NCBI GenBank assembly: GCA_947505245.1
Contig: CANNIZ010000010.1
Span: 46,424-110,423 of the forward strand
Reading direction: 5' to 3'
DNA from: Pseudomonadota bacterium
Lineage (GTDB): Bacteria > Myxococcota_A > UBA796 > GCA-2862545
DNA: 64,000 nt
The notes beneath the pieces were generated by a model that saw only the letters and a list, made by a program, of their open reading frames with translations, did no database searches and was not told the origin of the DNA. The position numbers were made by a program, and so were the translations under genes. Numbering within the stretch: the first letter of the stretch is position 1; the number at the start of each line of letters is the position of its first letter. Of the stretch, positions 8,439-17,233 are shown piece after piece.

Positions 8439-10003
8439 TGAGCTTCCTGCGCGCGCTGCTGGGCGATCATCAACAAGTCTGCGAGCGGTGGCACCTTGGC
8501 TCCGCCGTCGATCGCGAGCCCGCGGGCCAACACGGGGGCGGCGAGGCGCGGTGGCAGCGCCACCAACGACTGCACGAGCGGGTGATCGACGGCGACGGCT
8601 GTGGGGCCTTCGGAGGACCTTCCCGCGACGTCGACCCGGAATGGATCAGCCGCGGTGTACCCGAGGCGGCACTCGATCGCGCGTCCGTACAGGCGGGCGG
8701 CCACGAGCCGCGTACCGAGGAGCTCAGCCGTCGCGGCCAGCAGCGCGTCACAGTGCGGCGCGTCGGTCGCGTTGGCGACCTGCCACCGTGCATCCACCGG
8801 TACGATCGTGACGCCGCGTCCGTTGAGGAACGCGACGTGCGCGCTGTCTTGAGCACCATGAACGACGGGGACACCCGACGCGGCCACGGCTTCCGCGAGC
8901 GGCTCGCCGGATCGTCCGACAACGACCTCAGCGGTCGTCAACCAGCCGCCCGTCAGTCCGGTGATGCGACGCAGCGTGAGGGGCTCCCTCCCGACGGCTG
9001 GAATTATCGGCGCGTCAACGCGCCACGACCACGGCGCCTCGGGAACGATCGCGGACCACAGGCGCTGGAGGCGATCGTCGTCGCGCGCTCGCGCCGCCTG
9101 CTCAGCCTCGAGGTGGACCGCGTCTCCGAGGGCGCCGCGGGCCGTGGCCGTGAGCCTCGCGAGCAGGCGCTCGAAGGACGCGTCCCGGATCACGTTGTCG
9201 CGGGTGAGTGTGTGCTCGAGGCGGCCGTCGTCGACGCGAAACACCACCCCGGGCAGATAGGTGGCGCCGGGCTCCTCGAGCAACGTCAGGCCGCGGTTGT
9301 AGAAGCCCGCCATCGGGGTCGCGGCGATGCCGAGCACCGCGGAGACGCCGTCTCCTTCGTCGCGTACGATCACCGGCGAGTCCACGGTGAACGGGGTGCT
9401 AATCGGCGTAGTTCCCCAGCCGCCGGGCATGCCCGTCGCGGACGTGCGAATGTCGTGCTGGACGAAGCGGCACCAGCGCTCCGCGCGGTCGCGGATCTTT
9501 GCGGCGGTCTGTGTGGCCTCGGCCGCAGACGAGCGTAGATTGAGTGTAACGGTCGTCCCCTCGAACGGATCTTCCATGCGAAGCAACGTGTAGGACAGGT
9601 CACTCGCGAACGTGACGCGGTGCCACAGCCCGTCGCGGCCGGTGTCGACGACCGTCGTCTCAGGTCGCATCGCGAACAGCGACACGAACCCGATGCCGAA
9701 CTTCCCGATCTTTGTGAGATCCTGCTCCTTGGTCGATCGGAATTTCACGAGGAGGTACCCCTCGATCGTCGCCCGATCCATGCCTTCGCCGTCGTCGCGC
9801 ACCGCGATCGACAACACGCCGTCGCGCCACGTCATGTCCACGTCGATGCGTGTCGTGCCCGCGTCGAGGCTGTTCTGAATCAGCTCTCGGACGAACGCGT
9901 ACGGGTCGTCGAACTGCTTGATCAACGACTCGATCACGCGATCAGCGGCGTCCCCCGCTACAGAGGCCTGTCGTCCTGAGCGTTGGCGACTGCGATCGTC
10001 CAC
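8435..10003 (-). CDS. HSP90-like GHKL ATPase, 522 aa
   Basis: ATPase of the GHKL fold (HSP90/MutL/gyrase/histidine kinase superfamily), most like the HSP90 N-terminal domain. The motifs are intact: N-box ELIQNSLDAG (40-49, with Glu40 and Asn44), DDGEGM (70-75) and GKIGKFGIGF-type lid residues (G100 to F106). Downstream, LTRDNVIRD resembles the HSP90 middle-domain segment that is LNASR in the 1730-aa partner. The protein is shorter than HtpG (about 620 aa). A GTG start at 10003 is preferred because GAGG lies 7 bases upstream; an in-frame GTG at 10018 has no such site. It overlaps the next gene by 4 bases, so the active ATPase and its degenerate paralogue are coupled. The upstream gene, 43 bases away, is divergent. 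A chaperone-like or defence-type role is possible, but nothing in the sequence decides it. Confidence 0.82.
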   Translation of the reverse strand: MDDRSRQRSGRQASVAGDAADRVIESLIKQFDDPYAFVRELIQNSLDAGTTRIDVDMTWRDGVLSIAVRDDGEGMDRATIEGYLLVKFRSTKEQDLTKIGKFGIGFVSLFAMRPETTVVDTGRDGLWHRVTFASDLSYTLLRMEDPFEGTTVTLNLRSSAAEATQTAAKIRDRAERWCRFVQHDIRTSATGMPGGWGTTPISTPFTVDSPVIVRDEGDGVSAVLGIAATPMAGFYNRGLTLLEEPGATYLPGVVFRVDDGRLEHTLTRDNVIRDASFERLLARLTATARGALGDAVHLEAEQAARARDDDRLQRLWSAIVPEAPWSWRVDAPIIPAVGREPLTLRRITGLTGGWLTTAEVVVGRSGEPLAEAVAASGVPVVHGAQDSAHVAFLNGRGVTIVPVDARWQVANATDAPHCDALLAATAELLGTRLVAARLYGRAIECRLGYTAADPFRVDVAGRSSEGPTAVAVDHPLVQSLVALPPRLAAPVLARGLAIDGGAKVPPLADLLMIAQQRAQEAQ

Positions 10004-10046
10004 GCGGCATCCTCGCACCGCCGTGATGTAATGTCAGGGGAGACCT

Positions 10047-11750
10047 ATGATCGACGTACGCGACATGGATCAAGCGCTGCTTCGCGGCCAGCGTCGCGTG
10101 CTTGAGCTGTTGACGCGGCGCGCGCCGATTCGCGATTCGCTGACGGCGCTTTGTGACATGATCGAGGAGCGGCTTCCGCGCGCGCTGTGCTCGGTGCTGC
10201 TGCTGGACGCGGGCGCCGGCACGCTGCACCACGGCGCGGCCCCGCGACTCCCCTCGGCGTACTGCGCTGCGATCGATGGCGTCCACATCGGGCCTCGCGT
10301 CGGGTCGTGCGGCACGGCGGCGTACGAACACCGGGTCGTAGCGGTCGAAGACATCGCGACGGATCCGCTGTGGGTGGATTTTCGCGAGGTCGCTGCACGG
10401 CACGGCCTCGCGGCGTGTCTCTCCGTGCCGATCATCGACGCCGGCGGCGAGGTCCTCGGCACGTTCGCGATCTACCACCACGAGGTCGGGCCGTTTCAGG
10501 ACGCTGATCTCGCGCTCCTACGCGACGCGTCGAGCCTCGCGATGCTCGTGATCGCGAACGAGCGTAGAGAAGATGCCCTTCGCGTGAGTGAAGAGGCGGT
10601 GCGGCAAACGCAGAAGCTCGACAGCCTCGGGTTGCTCGCTGGCGGGATCGCGCACGACTTCAACAACCTGCTCGCGACGATGCTGGTCAACCTCAACCTC
10701 GCGGAGTTGAAGCTCACGGGCGATTCGGCGGCCCTCCCGTTCGTCAAGAACGCCGAGGCCACGGTCCTGCACGCCGCCGAGCTCACCAAGCAGATGCTCG
10801 CGTACTCCGGTCGCGGGCGGTTCGTCGTCAAAGACGTCGACGTCTCGGTCCTCGTGGCCGAGGTCACCCAACTGCTCTCGATCACGTTCCCGAAGAACGT
10901 GACGTTACGCCTGGAGCTTGCGCCCGACTTGCCGGTCGTCGCGGCGGACGTCGCTCAGTTCCACCAGGTGCTGATGAACCTTGTCACGAACGCGGCCGAG
11001 GCGATCGGGGGCGAGCAGGGCGTGGTGACCGTCACCACCGGCGTCGAAGATCTCGACGTCGCTGTCGCGACCACCTTCGCAGGCAGGCCGTTGCTGCCAG
11101 GTCGTTACGCAACGATGACCGTGTCCGACACCGGCTGCGGGATGGAGCCTGCCGTCCTGTCGCGGATCTTCGATCCATTCTTTTCCACCAAGCGCGCGGG
11201 CCGTGGTCTCGGCCTGTGCGCCATGATCGGCATCCTTCGTGGGCATCGGGCGGGGCTGCAGATCGATTCGGTGCCGGGCCGGGGCTCGACGTTCAAGGTG
11301 TTCTTTCCGTCGCGCGACCGGGGCGTCGCCGCGGCTCCCCTTGAGCCTACAGACGACTCCACGATTCGTCCGGCGGGGCTCGCGCTCGTCGTCGACGACG
11401 AGCCCTCGCTGCGGCGGGGCGTCGCGGAGCTCGTCCGCGAGCTTGGTCTGGAGGTCGTGGAGGCGGAGGACGGACTCGAGGCGGTGGCGCTCGTGCGTCA
11501 ACGCGGGGCAGTCCTCGCCCTCGTGCTGATGGACGTGACCATGCCGAAGATGGACGGTTGGGAGGCCTTTCAGGCGATCCGCGCGTTTGACGCCGCGGTA
11601 CCCGTGATCCTCTGCAGCGGCTACGACAAGCCCGACGCGTTCGTCGCCATCGAGGCCCAGGGGGCCGTCGGGTTTCTACAAAAGCCATACGGACTGACGG
11701 AGCTGCGCGCTGCGTTTCGCGCGGTCGGCGCCGGTCGTCACCAAGCATAG
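10047..11750 (+). CDS. GAF-domain hybrid histidine kinase with C-terminal receiver
   Basis: Cytoplasmic signalling kinase of 567 aa. Order: a GAF sensor domain (about 20-170, with a GSCGTAAYEH core typical of GAF domains); a dimerisation/phosphoacceptor helix with GGIAHDFNNLLA (His203); a HATPase_c domain with NLVTNAAEAI, DTGCGM and GRGLGLCAMIG; then a receiver domain (about 440-560) with VVDDEP and MDVTMPKMDG (Asp496). The H-box form AHDFNN is typical of HWE/NtrB-like hybrid kinases. No transmembrane segment is visible, so it probably reads an internal ligand or redox signal. The ATG has GGGGAG just upstream. The gene is divergent from the GHKL pair and its end overlaps the convergent neighbour by 13 bases. 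No output partner is adjacent. Confidence 0.93.
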   Translation: MIDVRDMDQALLRGQRRVLELLTRRAPIRDSLTALCDMIEERLPRALCSVLLLDAGAGTLHHGAAPRLPSAYCAAIDGVHIGPRVGSCGTAAYEHRVVAVEDIATDPLWVDFREVAARHGLAACLSVPIIDAGGEVLGTFAIYHHEVGPFQDADLALLRDASSLAMLVIANERREDALRVSEEAVRQTQKLDSLGLLAGGIAHDFNNLLATMLVNLNLAELKLTGDSAALPFVKNAEATVLHAAELTKQMLAYSGRGRFVVKDVDVSVLVAEVTQLLSITFPKNVTLRLELAPDLPVVAADVAQFHQVLMNLVTNAAEAIGGEQGVVTVTTGVEDLDVAVATTFAGRPLLPGRYATMTVSDTGCGMEPAVLSRIFDPFFSTKRAGRGLGLCAMIGILRGHRAGLQIDSVPGRGSTFKVFFPSRDRGVAAAPLEPTDDSTIRPAGLALVVDDEPSLRRGVAELVRELGLEVVEAEDGLEAVALVRQRGAVLALVLMDVTMPKMDGWEAFQAIRAFDAAVPVILCSGYDKPDAFVAIEAQGAVGFLQKPYGLTELRAAFRAVGAGRHQA

Positions 11751-12589
11751 ACGAGGTTGCGGCTTCCGCGACCCGAAAGCCAGGCCTTCAGCGCCGTCAC
11801 GTCGGCTCGCGAGGCAGCCCACTTTCTCTGGCGCGACACGCCAAAGGCCTGACGGGGTGCCGCGAGGACGACGCTGTGGGCGAGTGGGTCATCGACCGCC
11901 GCGTCGCGCAGGTCGATCGAGGCGCGCTCCAGGCACGCCGAGAGGATCGGCGCCGCGTGCGTCAGGTCGCGCAACTCGGCGGGACCTGCAACGCCGGGCA
12001 CGAGCATCGGGCCGATAGCGCCGCGCACGATCTCCTCGACGTGGACTCCGTGACCTTCGCGAAGCAGCGCGAACGCCACGCCCGCGTCCTGGGCTGCGAG
12101 CAGATCGAGTCGCGGTTCGAGTCGCTCGCCGGCGACCCGGATCATCTGGGCCTCGTCGCCGGTGAGCCTGTCGCTCACGATCATCGTGTACCGCGCGATC
12201 GTCCCGGAGATCACGTCGATACGATCGATGCGAACGAGGAAGCTCACCTGGTCGCCGTCGCGGTACCGCAGCGCGATCTCGAGCTCTCGCACGGGTGGAC
12301 CGGCGATCGCCGACAGCTCGGCCAGGCGCCGGCGATGGGCCTCCCCACCAGCTCCGGCGTCCGCCCACGTCGTCAGCAGGTTCGCGGACTCGGCGTGTTC
12401 GGCCCACAGGCGCGCCCATTCGCCACCGACGGGGAGTCCGGACGCGTCGTCGACGCGCACGCGCCCGCGGTTGCCGAGGAACGGCATCAGCGCGGCAAGG
12501 CGCGCGGCCGACGGGAAGTGTTGGTTCAGGCGAAGCGCGGACAACGCGCTCGCGAACGCCGCGGTGTAGCCGTCGGCGGCGACCTCCAT
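11738..12589 (-). CDS. Unrecognised protein, 283 aa
   Basis: I do not recognise a family. The frame stays open for another 750 bases upstream, but that stretch is Arg/Ala-rich shadow coding of the next gene. The real start is an ATG at 12589 with GGAGG 8 bases upstream, overlapping the previous stop by one base (TGATG). The product begins with a helical region and continues with an alternating strand/helix pattern, including LEIALRYRDGDQVSFLVRID and an acidic segment. No signal peptide, membrane span or Cys motif is visible. It is probably translated together with the 246-aa gene before it. It overlaps the convergent histidine kinase end by 13 bases. Confidence 0.75.
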   Translation of the reverse strand: MEVAADGYTAAFASALSALRLNQHFPSAARLAALMPFLGNRGRVRVDDASGLPVGGEWARLWAEHAESANLLTTWADAGAGGEAHRRRLAELSAIAGPPVRELEIALRYRDGDQVSFLVRIDRIDVISGTIARYTMIVSDRLTGDEAQMIRVAGERLEPRLDLLAAQDAGVAFALLREGHGVHVEEIVRGAIGPMLVPGVAGPAELRDLTHAAPILSACLERASIDLRDAAVDDPLAHSVVLAAPRQAFGVSRQRKWAASRADVTALKAWLSGRGSRNLVYAW

Positions 12590-13329
12590 CAGCTGGACCT
12601 CCGGTCTTTCCAGGCCCGCACGGGATCCTCCGCGTCGATGAGCTCGTCGGTCGCGGCCTCCCAAGCGGAGGCGCTCCCGCCTGCCGCGATCGGGAGCCGG
12701 TCGGTGAGGGTCCGCTCGAGTTCGCTCTGATCGACGGCGCAAGCGCGCAGACGCACGACCACGTCGTCGAGCGACAACGCGCGCACGTCTTCGCCGACGG
12801 ACGGCGGCGCGCTGCTCTCGAGGTCGCGCTCGGCGACCACGGCCTCGGATTGCTGAGCCTGTTCGAGCGCCGCGAACGCGACGATCATCCGTTCGAGCAA
12901 CGGCCCGGGGGCCGCTACGGCCTGGAGCACGCCGTCGATCACGGAGGCGGCGCCCGCATACGCGCGCAACGCTGAGGGGTCGGCTTCGGCGAGGGCCGCG
13001 CAGCGAACGTAGACCTCCCGCCACGCTTGGAGCGCCTCGACCTCGTTTCGCAGCGCGTCTCGCTCGACGGTGGCCCGGTCGCCCCGGTCGCGCAGCAGCA
13101 CCACGCGCCGCCAGGCCGCGCGCATGCGCTGTTCTGGCGTCGGCGCGGGCACGCTCGTCAGCCAGCCAAGGAGCCCTGCGCGCGGCGGGGTTGGTTCGTC
13201 GACGATCGGCGCGCAAAGTCGCTCGAGTCGCTCGAGTCGCTCGTGATGGTGGCCTATCGCGGGGACGAGCCGCAGCTCGATGTCCTCGCGGAGCGGTGTG
13301 GGTGTGGGGTACAGCGGCCGGACGGGCAT
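12589..13329 (-). CDS. Unrecognised helical/coiled-coil protein, 246 aa
   Basis: No family recognised. The sequence is strongly helical, rich in Arg, Glu and Ala, with heptad-like stretches (for example around residues 75-105 and 140-175), suggesting a coiled-coil or adaptor protein. An ATG at 13329 is chosen, giving MPVRPLYP. It has no ribosome binding site, but a CATGCT hexamer lies six bases upstream, matching the leaderless arrangement seen elsewhere in the window. Its stop overlaps the start of the 283-aa gene, so the two form a coupled pair. It is divergent from the FAD oxidoreductase operon, 60 bases away. Confidence 0.72.
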   Translation of the reverse strand: MPVRPLYPTPTPLREDIELRLVPAIGHHHERLERLERLCAPIVDEPTPPRAGLLGWLTSVPAPTPEQRMRAAWRRVVLLRDRGDRATVERDALRNEVEALQAWREVYVRCAALAEADPSALRAYAGAASVIDGVLQAVAAPGPLLERMIVAFAALEQAQQSEAVVAERDLESSAPPSVGEDVRALSLDDVVVRLRACAVDQSELERTLTDRLPIAAGGSASAWEAATDELIDAEDPVRAWKDRRSS

Positions 13330-13389
13330 GGCTGGAGCATGCCACGCGCGCGCGGCCAGATGCACCGGCGCAGCGTTACCCGGGGGGGT

Positions 13390-14979
13390 ATGGCCCTGCT
13401 CGTATCCAACGTCCCCTGGTCGGCTGAGGGTGGTGATCCCGCGCTCGCTGTCGCTCTCGTCCTCGAGGTAGACGTCTCGCGCGTGCGCGCCGCCACGTTG
13501 GTGAAGAAGAGCCTTGACGCGCGGCACAAGCGCGCGAATTGGCGCGCGACGATTCGGCTCGAGATCGACGGAGAGGCGGCCCTCCTCGCGCGCAAGCTGC
13601 CCGGCGTGCGCGCGTGGACCGAGCGGGACGAAGATCGTTACGGCGGCGATCGCCCGGTGGTGCGGAAGGTCTGGCCGGCGGCGCGCCGTCCGATCATCGT
13701 CGGCGCGGGGCCCGCAGGGCTGTTCGCCGCGCTTTACCTCGCTGAACAGGGCGCGAAGGTCACGTTGCTCGAGCGCGGATGCGCCGTCGAAGAGCGCGTC
13801 ATCGCGGTGAACCGGAACTGGCAGCGCAAGGCGCCGCTGGACCCCGAGAACAACGTGTTGTTCGGGGAAGGCGGCGCGGGCACGTTCTCGGACGGCAAGG
13901 TGTACACGCGGCGTCGGGACGGCGATCTCGGCTACATCTTCCGCCGCCTCGTCGACTTTGGCGCGGATCCCGAGATCCTGAACGACTCGTACGCTCACCT
14001 CGGCACGGACAGGGTCCGCGCGATCCTGCCGAGGTTTCGGCAGCGCCTGCGCGAGCTCGGGGTCGACATCCGCTTCTCGACGCGCGTCGTCGATCTCCTC
14101 GTTGAAGACGGCCGCTGCCGCGGCGTGAAGTTGGCCGACGGGACGGTGCTCGAAGGTGGCCCGGTCATGGTCGCCGCGGGGCACTCGGCCCGGGACGTTG
14201 GCGAGATGCTCGTGCGCGCCGGTGTCGCCGCTGAGGCACGCCCCATCGCTATCGGAGCGCGCATCGAACACCCGCAGTCGCTGATCGACGAAGCCACCTA
14301 CGGAAAGCCCCGCGGCGAGCTTCCTGCGGCGTCGTATCGGCTCGCGCACAACCCCGAGAAGGGGCGCCACGCCCACACGTTCTGCATGTGCCCGGGTGGC
14401 ATGGTCGTCCCGGCCACGCAGCACCCCCAAACGGTCGTGGTCAACGGCATGAGCTTCGCGGCCCGCCGCGCTTTCTTCGCGAATTCCGCGGTGATCGTCG
14501 AGGTGTCTCCGGCCGACTATGGCGGCGAAGGCCCCCTCGCTGGCTACGATTTTCAGGCGCGGATCGAGCGCGCCGCGTACGCGATGTCCGGTGATGATCG
14601 CGCGCCTGCGCAGCGTTTTGTCGATCTGGCCGCGAACCGCACATCCGCTGAGCTGCCGCGCACGAGCTACCCGTTCGGCATCGCCCCGGCCGATCTACGC
14701 GAGGTGCTGCCGGCGTACGTCGTCGACGGCATGATCGCTGCCGTACGCGCGTTTGATCACAAGCTCGCGGGGTTCGCTGGCCCGGACGCGGTGCTGATCG
14801 CACCCGAGACCCGCACCACCTCGCCCGTTCGGTTTCTGCGCGACGAGCGACGCGAATCCACCACCGTCCGCGATCTGTTCCCGATCGGCGAGGGAGCTGG
14901 GTACGGCGGCGGCATCGTGAGCTGCGCGCTCGACGGGTACGTCGCCGCACGCGCGATCGTCCTGACCGAGGGAACATGA
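13390..14979 (+). CDS. FAD-dependent oxidoreductase (COG2509-type dehydrogenase)
   Basis: Flavoprotein of 529 aa in the uncharacterised FAD-dependent dehydrogenase group. A short N-terminal domain (about 1-95) precedes the dinucleotide-binding motif IIVGAGPAGLFAALYLAEQG (about 103-122). It continues with LLERG, FGEGGAGTFSDGKVYTRRRD, VMVAAGHSARD and a C-terminal ETRTTSPVRFLRD ... GEGAGYGGGIVSCALDG segment, which closes the FAD site. The first ATG consistent with the family N-terminus is at 13390; the long open frame before it is antisense coding. It overlaps the next gene by 4 bases and leads a three-gene operon with a beta-helix protein and a glycosyltransferase. The substrate is unknown. Confidence 0.88.
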   Translation: MALLVSNVPWSAEGGDPALAVALVLEVDVSRVRAATLVKKSLDARHKRANWRATIRLEIDGEAALLARKLPGVRAWTERDEDRYGGDRPVVRKVWPAARRPIIVGAGPAGLFAALYLAEQGAKVTLLERGCAVEERVIAVNRNWQRKAPLDPENNVLFGEGGAGTFSDGKVYTRRRDGDLGYIFRRLVDFGADPEILNDSYAHLGTDRVRAILPRFRQRLRELGVDIRFSTRVVDLLVEDGRCRGVKLADGTVLEGGPVMVAAGHSARDVGEMLVRAGVAAEARPIAIGARIEHPQSLIDEATYGKPRGELPAASYRLAHNPEKGRHAHTFCMCPGGMVVPATQHPQTVVVNGMSFAARRAFFANSAVIVEVSPADYGGEGPLAGYDFQARIERAAYAMSGDDRAPAQRFVDLAANRTSAELPRTSYPFGIAPADLREVLPAYVVDGMIAAVRAFDHKLAGFAGPDAVLIAPETRTTSPVRFLRDERRESTTVRDLFPIGEGAGYGGGIVSCALDGYVAARAIVLTEGT

Positions 14980-16142
14980 CGCCGCCCACGTTCCTCCTCC
15001 CGGAGCCCGTCGCCGTCGAGGGGCTCGGGTTCACCACCGCAGACGCCACCTGGTGCGGGGAGCCCCTGCTCGACCGTCAGCGGGCCGAGGTGCTGCGGGC
15101 CGGGCTCGTCCTCGGCGACAGCGACGACGTGGTGACGCTGTCGCCCGGCTCGATCGCGACGGCCGCCGCCCTGCGCGCCTTCGTCGTCGCGACCGACGCC
15201 GAGCCGAGCGCGCGCCTCGGGGTCCTCGCCGATCCCGTCGGGGCGTGGGCGGATCACGCCGCGTTCGGCGCGCCGGCGCGCATGATTCGCTGGCGCGGCC
15301 GCGATCGCTCCCCTGATCGCCTCGTCGGGATCAGCCCCATCGCCGTCCCAGTGACCGGCACCAAGGCGTTGGAGGTTCGCCTGGCGGACGTGCCTGGTGG
15401 ACGCGCCGAGTCGCTCCCCCACGCGCCGGCCCTGCTGGTGCCGGTGGGCGGGTGGGCGGGCCTGTTGTGGGCGAACCTGCTTACGCTTCCCGACGCGCTC
15501 GAGACCGGGCTGCGCGAGCCCGCGTGGTCGCTCGGGGCGCGCGCGCTCGCGGCCTGGTGGCGCGGCGGCAGCGGTGAAGGGTTCCTCGCGCGCTTCAACC
15601 GCGTCGATGAAGGGGCGTTCGTCCACCCGGACGCGTCGGTCACGGCGTCGTGGATCAAAAAGGGCGCCCGGGTCGGCCCCGGGGCGGTCGTTTCTTACTC
15701 CATCATCGGCGAAGGGGCGTCGGTCGAGGCCGGCGCGCTCGCGCAGTACTGTGTGCTGGCGCCGCGCGCCCACGTGCAGCGGCGGGGCTTCGCGCAGTAC
15801 GCGGTGGTGAGCACCGACGCGGCCGTCGCGGGCACGGTGCAACTCGCGGTGCTCGGGCCCGGTTCCGCGGTGAAGCGCGGCGCGACGCTGCTGGATCAGA
15901 CCCTTGACGGGGCGCCGGTGCGAGTGCTGCTCGGCGGGCAGCTGCACCCCGTTCCGCTCGGGTCGATCGGGGTCGGGGTCGGAGCGCGCACGGTCGTCGG
16001 TCACAGCGTGGTCGTGATGCCGGGTCGGTCGCTGCCCGCCGACCTCCGCATCGCGGCGGGCCCGGGGAACCTGCTCGTTCGCGTGCCCGAGGGCGCCTCG
16101 GGGCTGCAGTTGGTGCACGATGGAACGCTCGTCCCGCGATGA
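14976..16142 (+). CDS. Left-handed beta-helix (hexapeptide-repeat) sugar-nucleotidyltransferase-like protein
   Basis: 388-aa protein whose C-terminal half (about 205-380) is a left-handed parallel beta helix of imperfect hexapeptide repeats: VHPDASV, IKKGARVGPGAVV, IIGEGASVEAGAL and GVGARTVVGHSVVV. This is the architecture of GlmU-type enzymes. The N-terminal half has no convincing GxG(T)RxxPLT nucleotidyltransferase signature, so catalytic activity is doubtful; it may bind or acyl-transfer to sugar nucleotides. The ATG overlaps the oxidoreductase stop (ATGA), and its own end overlaps the glycosyltransferase start the same way. The operon context suggests an envelope glycan or glycolipid role. 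Confidence 0.75.
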   Translation: MTPPTFLLPEPVAVEGLGFTTADATWCGEPLLDRQRAEVLRAGLVLGDSDDVVTLSPGSIATAAALRAFVVATDAEPSARLGVLADPVGAWADHAAFGAPARMIRWRGRDRSPDRLVGISPIAVPVTGTKALEVRLADVPGGRAESLPHAPALLVPVGGWAGLLWANLLTLPDALETGLREPAWSLGARALAAWWRGGSGEGFLARFNRVDEGAFVHPDASVTASWIKKGARVGPGAVVSYSIIGEGASVEAGALAQYCVLAPRAHVQRRGFAQYAVVSTDAAVAGTVQLAVLGPGSAVKRGATLLDQTLDGAPVRVLLGGQLHPVPLGSIGVGVGARTVVGHSVVVMPGRSLPADLRIAAGPGNLLVRVPEGASGLQLVHDGTLVPR

Positions 16143-17233
16143 TCGACGCCTGGCTGCTCATCTCCACGCTGGTGTGGCTGTTCCTTCACCTCGCGTTCGC
16201 GGGCTGGGGGCGCGGACATCGACTTGAGCGGGACGGGCAGGGGAAGGGCTCCGTGCGGGTGTGTGTACCCGCCCGCGACGAAGCTGCGAACATCGCGGCC
16301 TGCGTGCGCGCGGTGCTCGCGGACCCACGGGTGACCGAGCTCGTCGTCGTCGATGACGGCAGCACGGACGGGACGCGGGAGCACGCGATCGCCGCCGCAG
16401 CGGGCGACGCGCGATGCTTCGTTCGCGTCGCGGAGGAGCGCCCCGCAGGCTGGCTCGGCAAGCCGTGGGCCTGTACCGCCGCAGCCATCGGCGCCGAGAC
16501 GGACTGGCTGCTGTTCCTCGACGCGGACGTCGCGGTGGCGCCGGGCGCCGTCGGCGCGACGATCGAGCGGGCCGAACGCGAGCGTGCCGACTTCGCCTCG
16601 CTGTTCGGCACCTGGGAGGTCGTGTCGTTCTGGGAGCGGCTTTGCATCCCCGCGTTCGGGTGGCTGATCCGCTCTGTGGTCGATCTCCGCGCCGTCAACG
16701 GAGGCACGCGCGCGTTCGCGAACGGCCAGTACCTGCTCGTTCGGCGAACGGCCTACCAGGCCCTCGGCGGACATGGCGTCGTTCGCGGCGAGATCCTCGA
16801 CGACGTCCGCTTCGCGCAACGCGCACGCGAGGCCGGGCTCGTCGGCCGCCTGTGGTGGGCGCCGTGGGCGTTTCGCGTGCGCCTCTACCGCGACCTCGGC
16901 GAGATCGTGGCGGGCTACCGAAAGAACCTGCACGAGGGGCTCGGCCGCAACAAGGGCGTCACGATCGGCGCGTCGTTTGGCGTCCTGGCGACGACGGCGT
17001 TGCCGGTGCTCGCAGCCGTTGCGTTTGTCGCGCTCGGCGACGGTGCACGCGCCGCGTGGGCTTCCGTCGTCGTGCTGTTGGGCGTCCTGCTGCGCGTTCG
17101 CCTCGAGCTGCGCGACGGCCGCTCAGCCGCGATCGCCCTGCTTCATCCCGTCGCAGGTGCGATCATCGCGCTCGTGCTGTTGCTCTCGATCGCGCCCGGA
17201 GCGTGGAAGGGCCGCGCGCTCACTCGGCCCTGA
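16139..17233 (+). CDS. Membrane-associated family 2 glycosyltransferase (HpnB/CrtQ-like)
   Basis: 364-aa GT2 enzyme. It has an N-terminal membrane helix (about 5-22), then the GT-A fold: VCVPARDEAANI, VVDDGSTDGT (nucleotide-binding Asp), RPAGWLGKPWACTAAA, LLFLDADVAVAP (DxD-type motif) and ILDDVRFAQRAREAG (acceptor/base region). Two or three hydrophobic helices follow at the C-terminus (about 275-360). The GWLGKPWA segment and the C-terminal membrane helices resemble hopanoid-associated HpnB and carotenoid CrtQ-type transferases, so a lipid acceptor is likely. It is the last gene of the operon that starts with the FAD oxidoreductase. It overlaps the convergent lipoprotein gene by 14 bases. The acceptor cannot be named from sequence. 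Confidence 0.86.
   Translation: MIDAWLLISTLVWLFLHLAFAGWGRGHRLERDGQGKGSVRVCVPARDEAANIAACVRAVLADPRVTELVVVDDGSTDGTREHAIAAAAGDARCFVRVAEERPAGWLGKPWACTAAAIGAETDWLLFLDADVAVAPGAVGATIERAERERADFASLFGTWEVVSFWERLCIPAFGWLIRSVVDLRAVNGGTRAFANGQYLLVRRTAYQALGGHGVVRGEILDDVRFAQRAREAGLVGRLWWAPWAFRVRLYRDLGEIVAGYRKNLHEGLGRNKGVTIGASFGVLATTALPVLAAVAFVALGDGARAAWASVVVLLGVLLRVRLELRDGRSAAIALLHPVAGAIIALVLLLSIAPGAWKGRALTRP

Noticed and set aside
12590..13345. N-terminal 250-codon extension of the 283-aa gene
   Set aside because: The stretch is Arg/Ala-rich and overlaps the better-supported 246-aa gene in another frame; GGAGG precedes the ATG at 12589.
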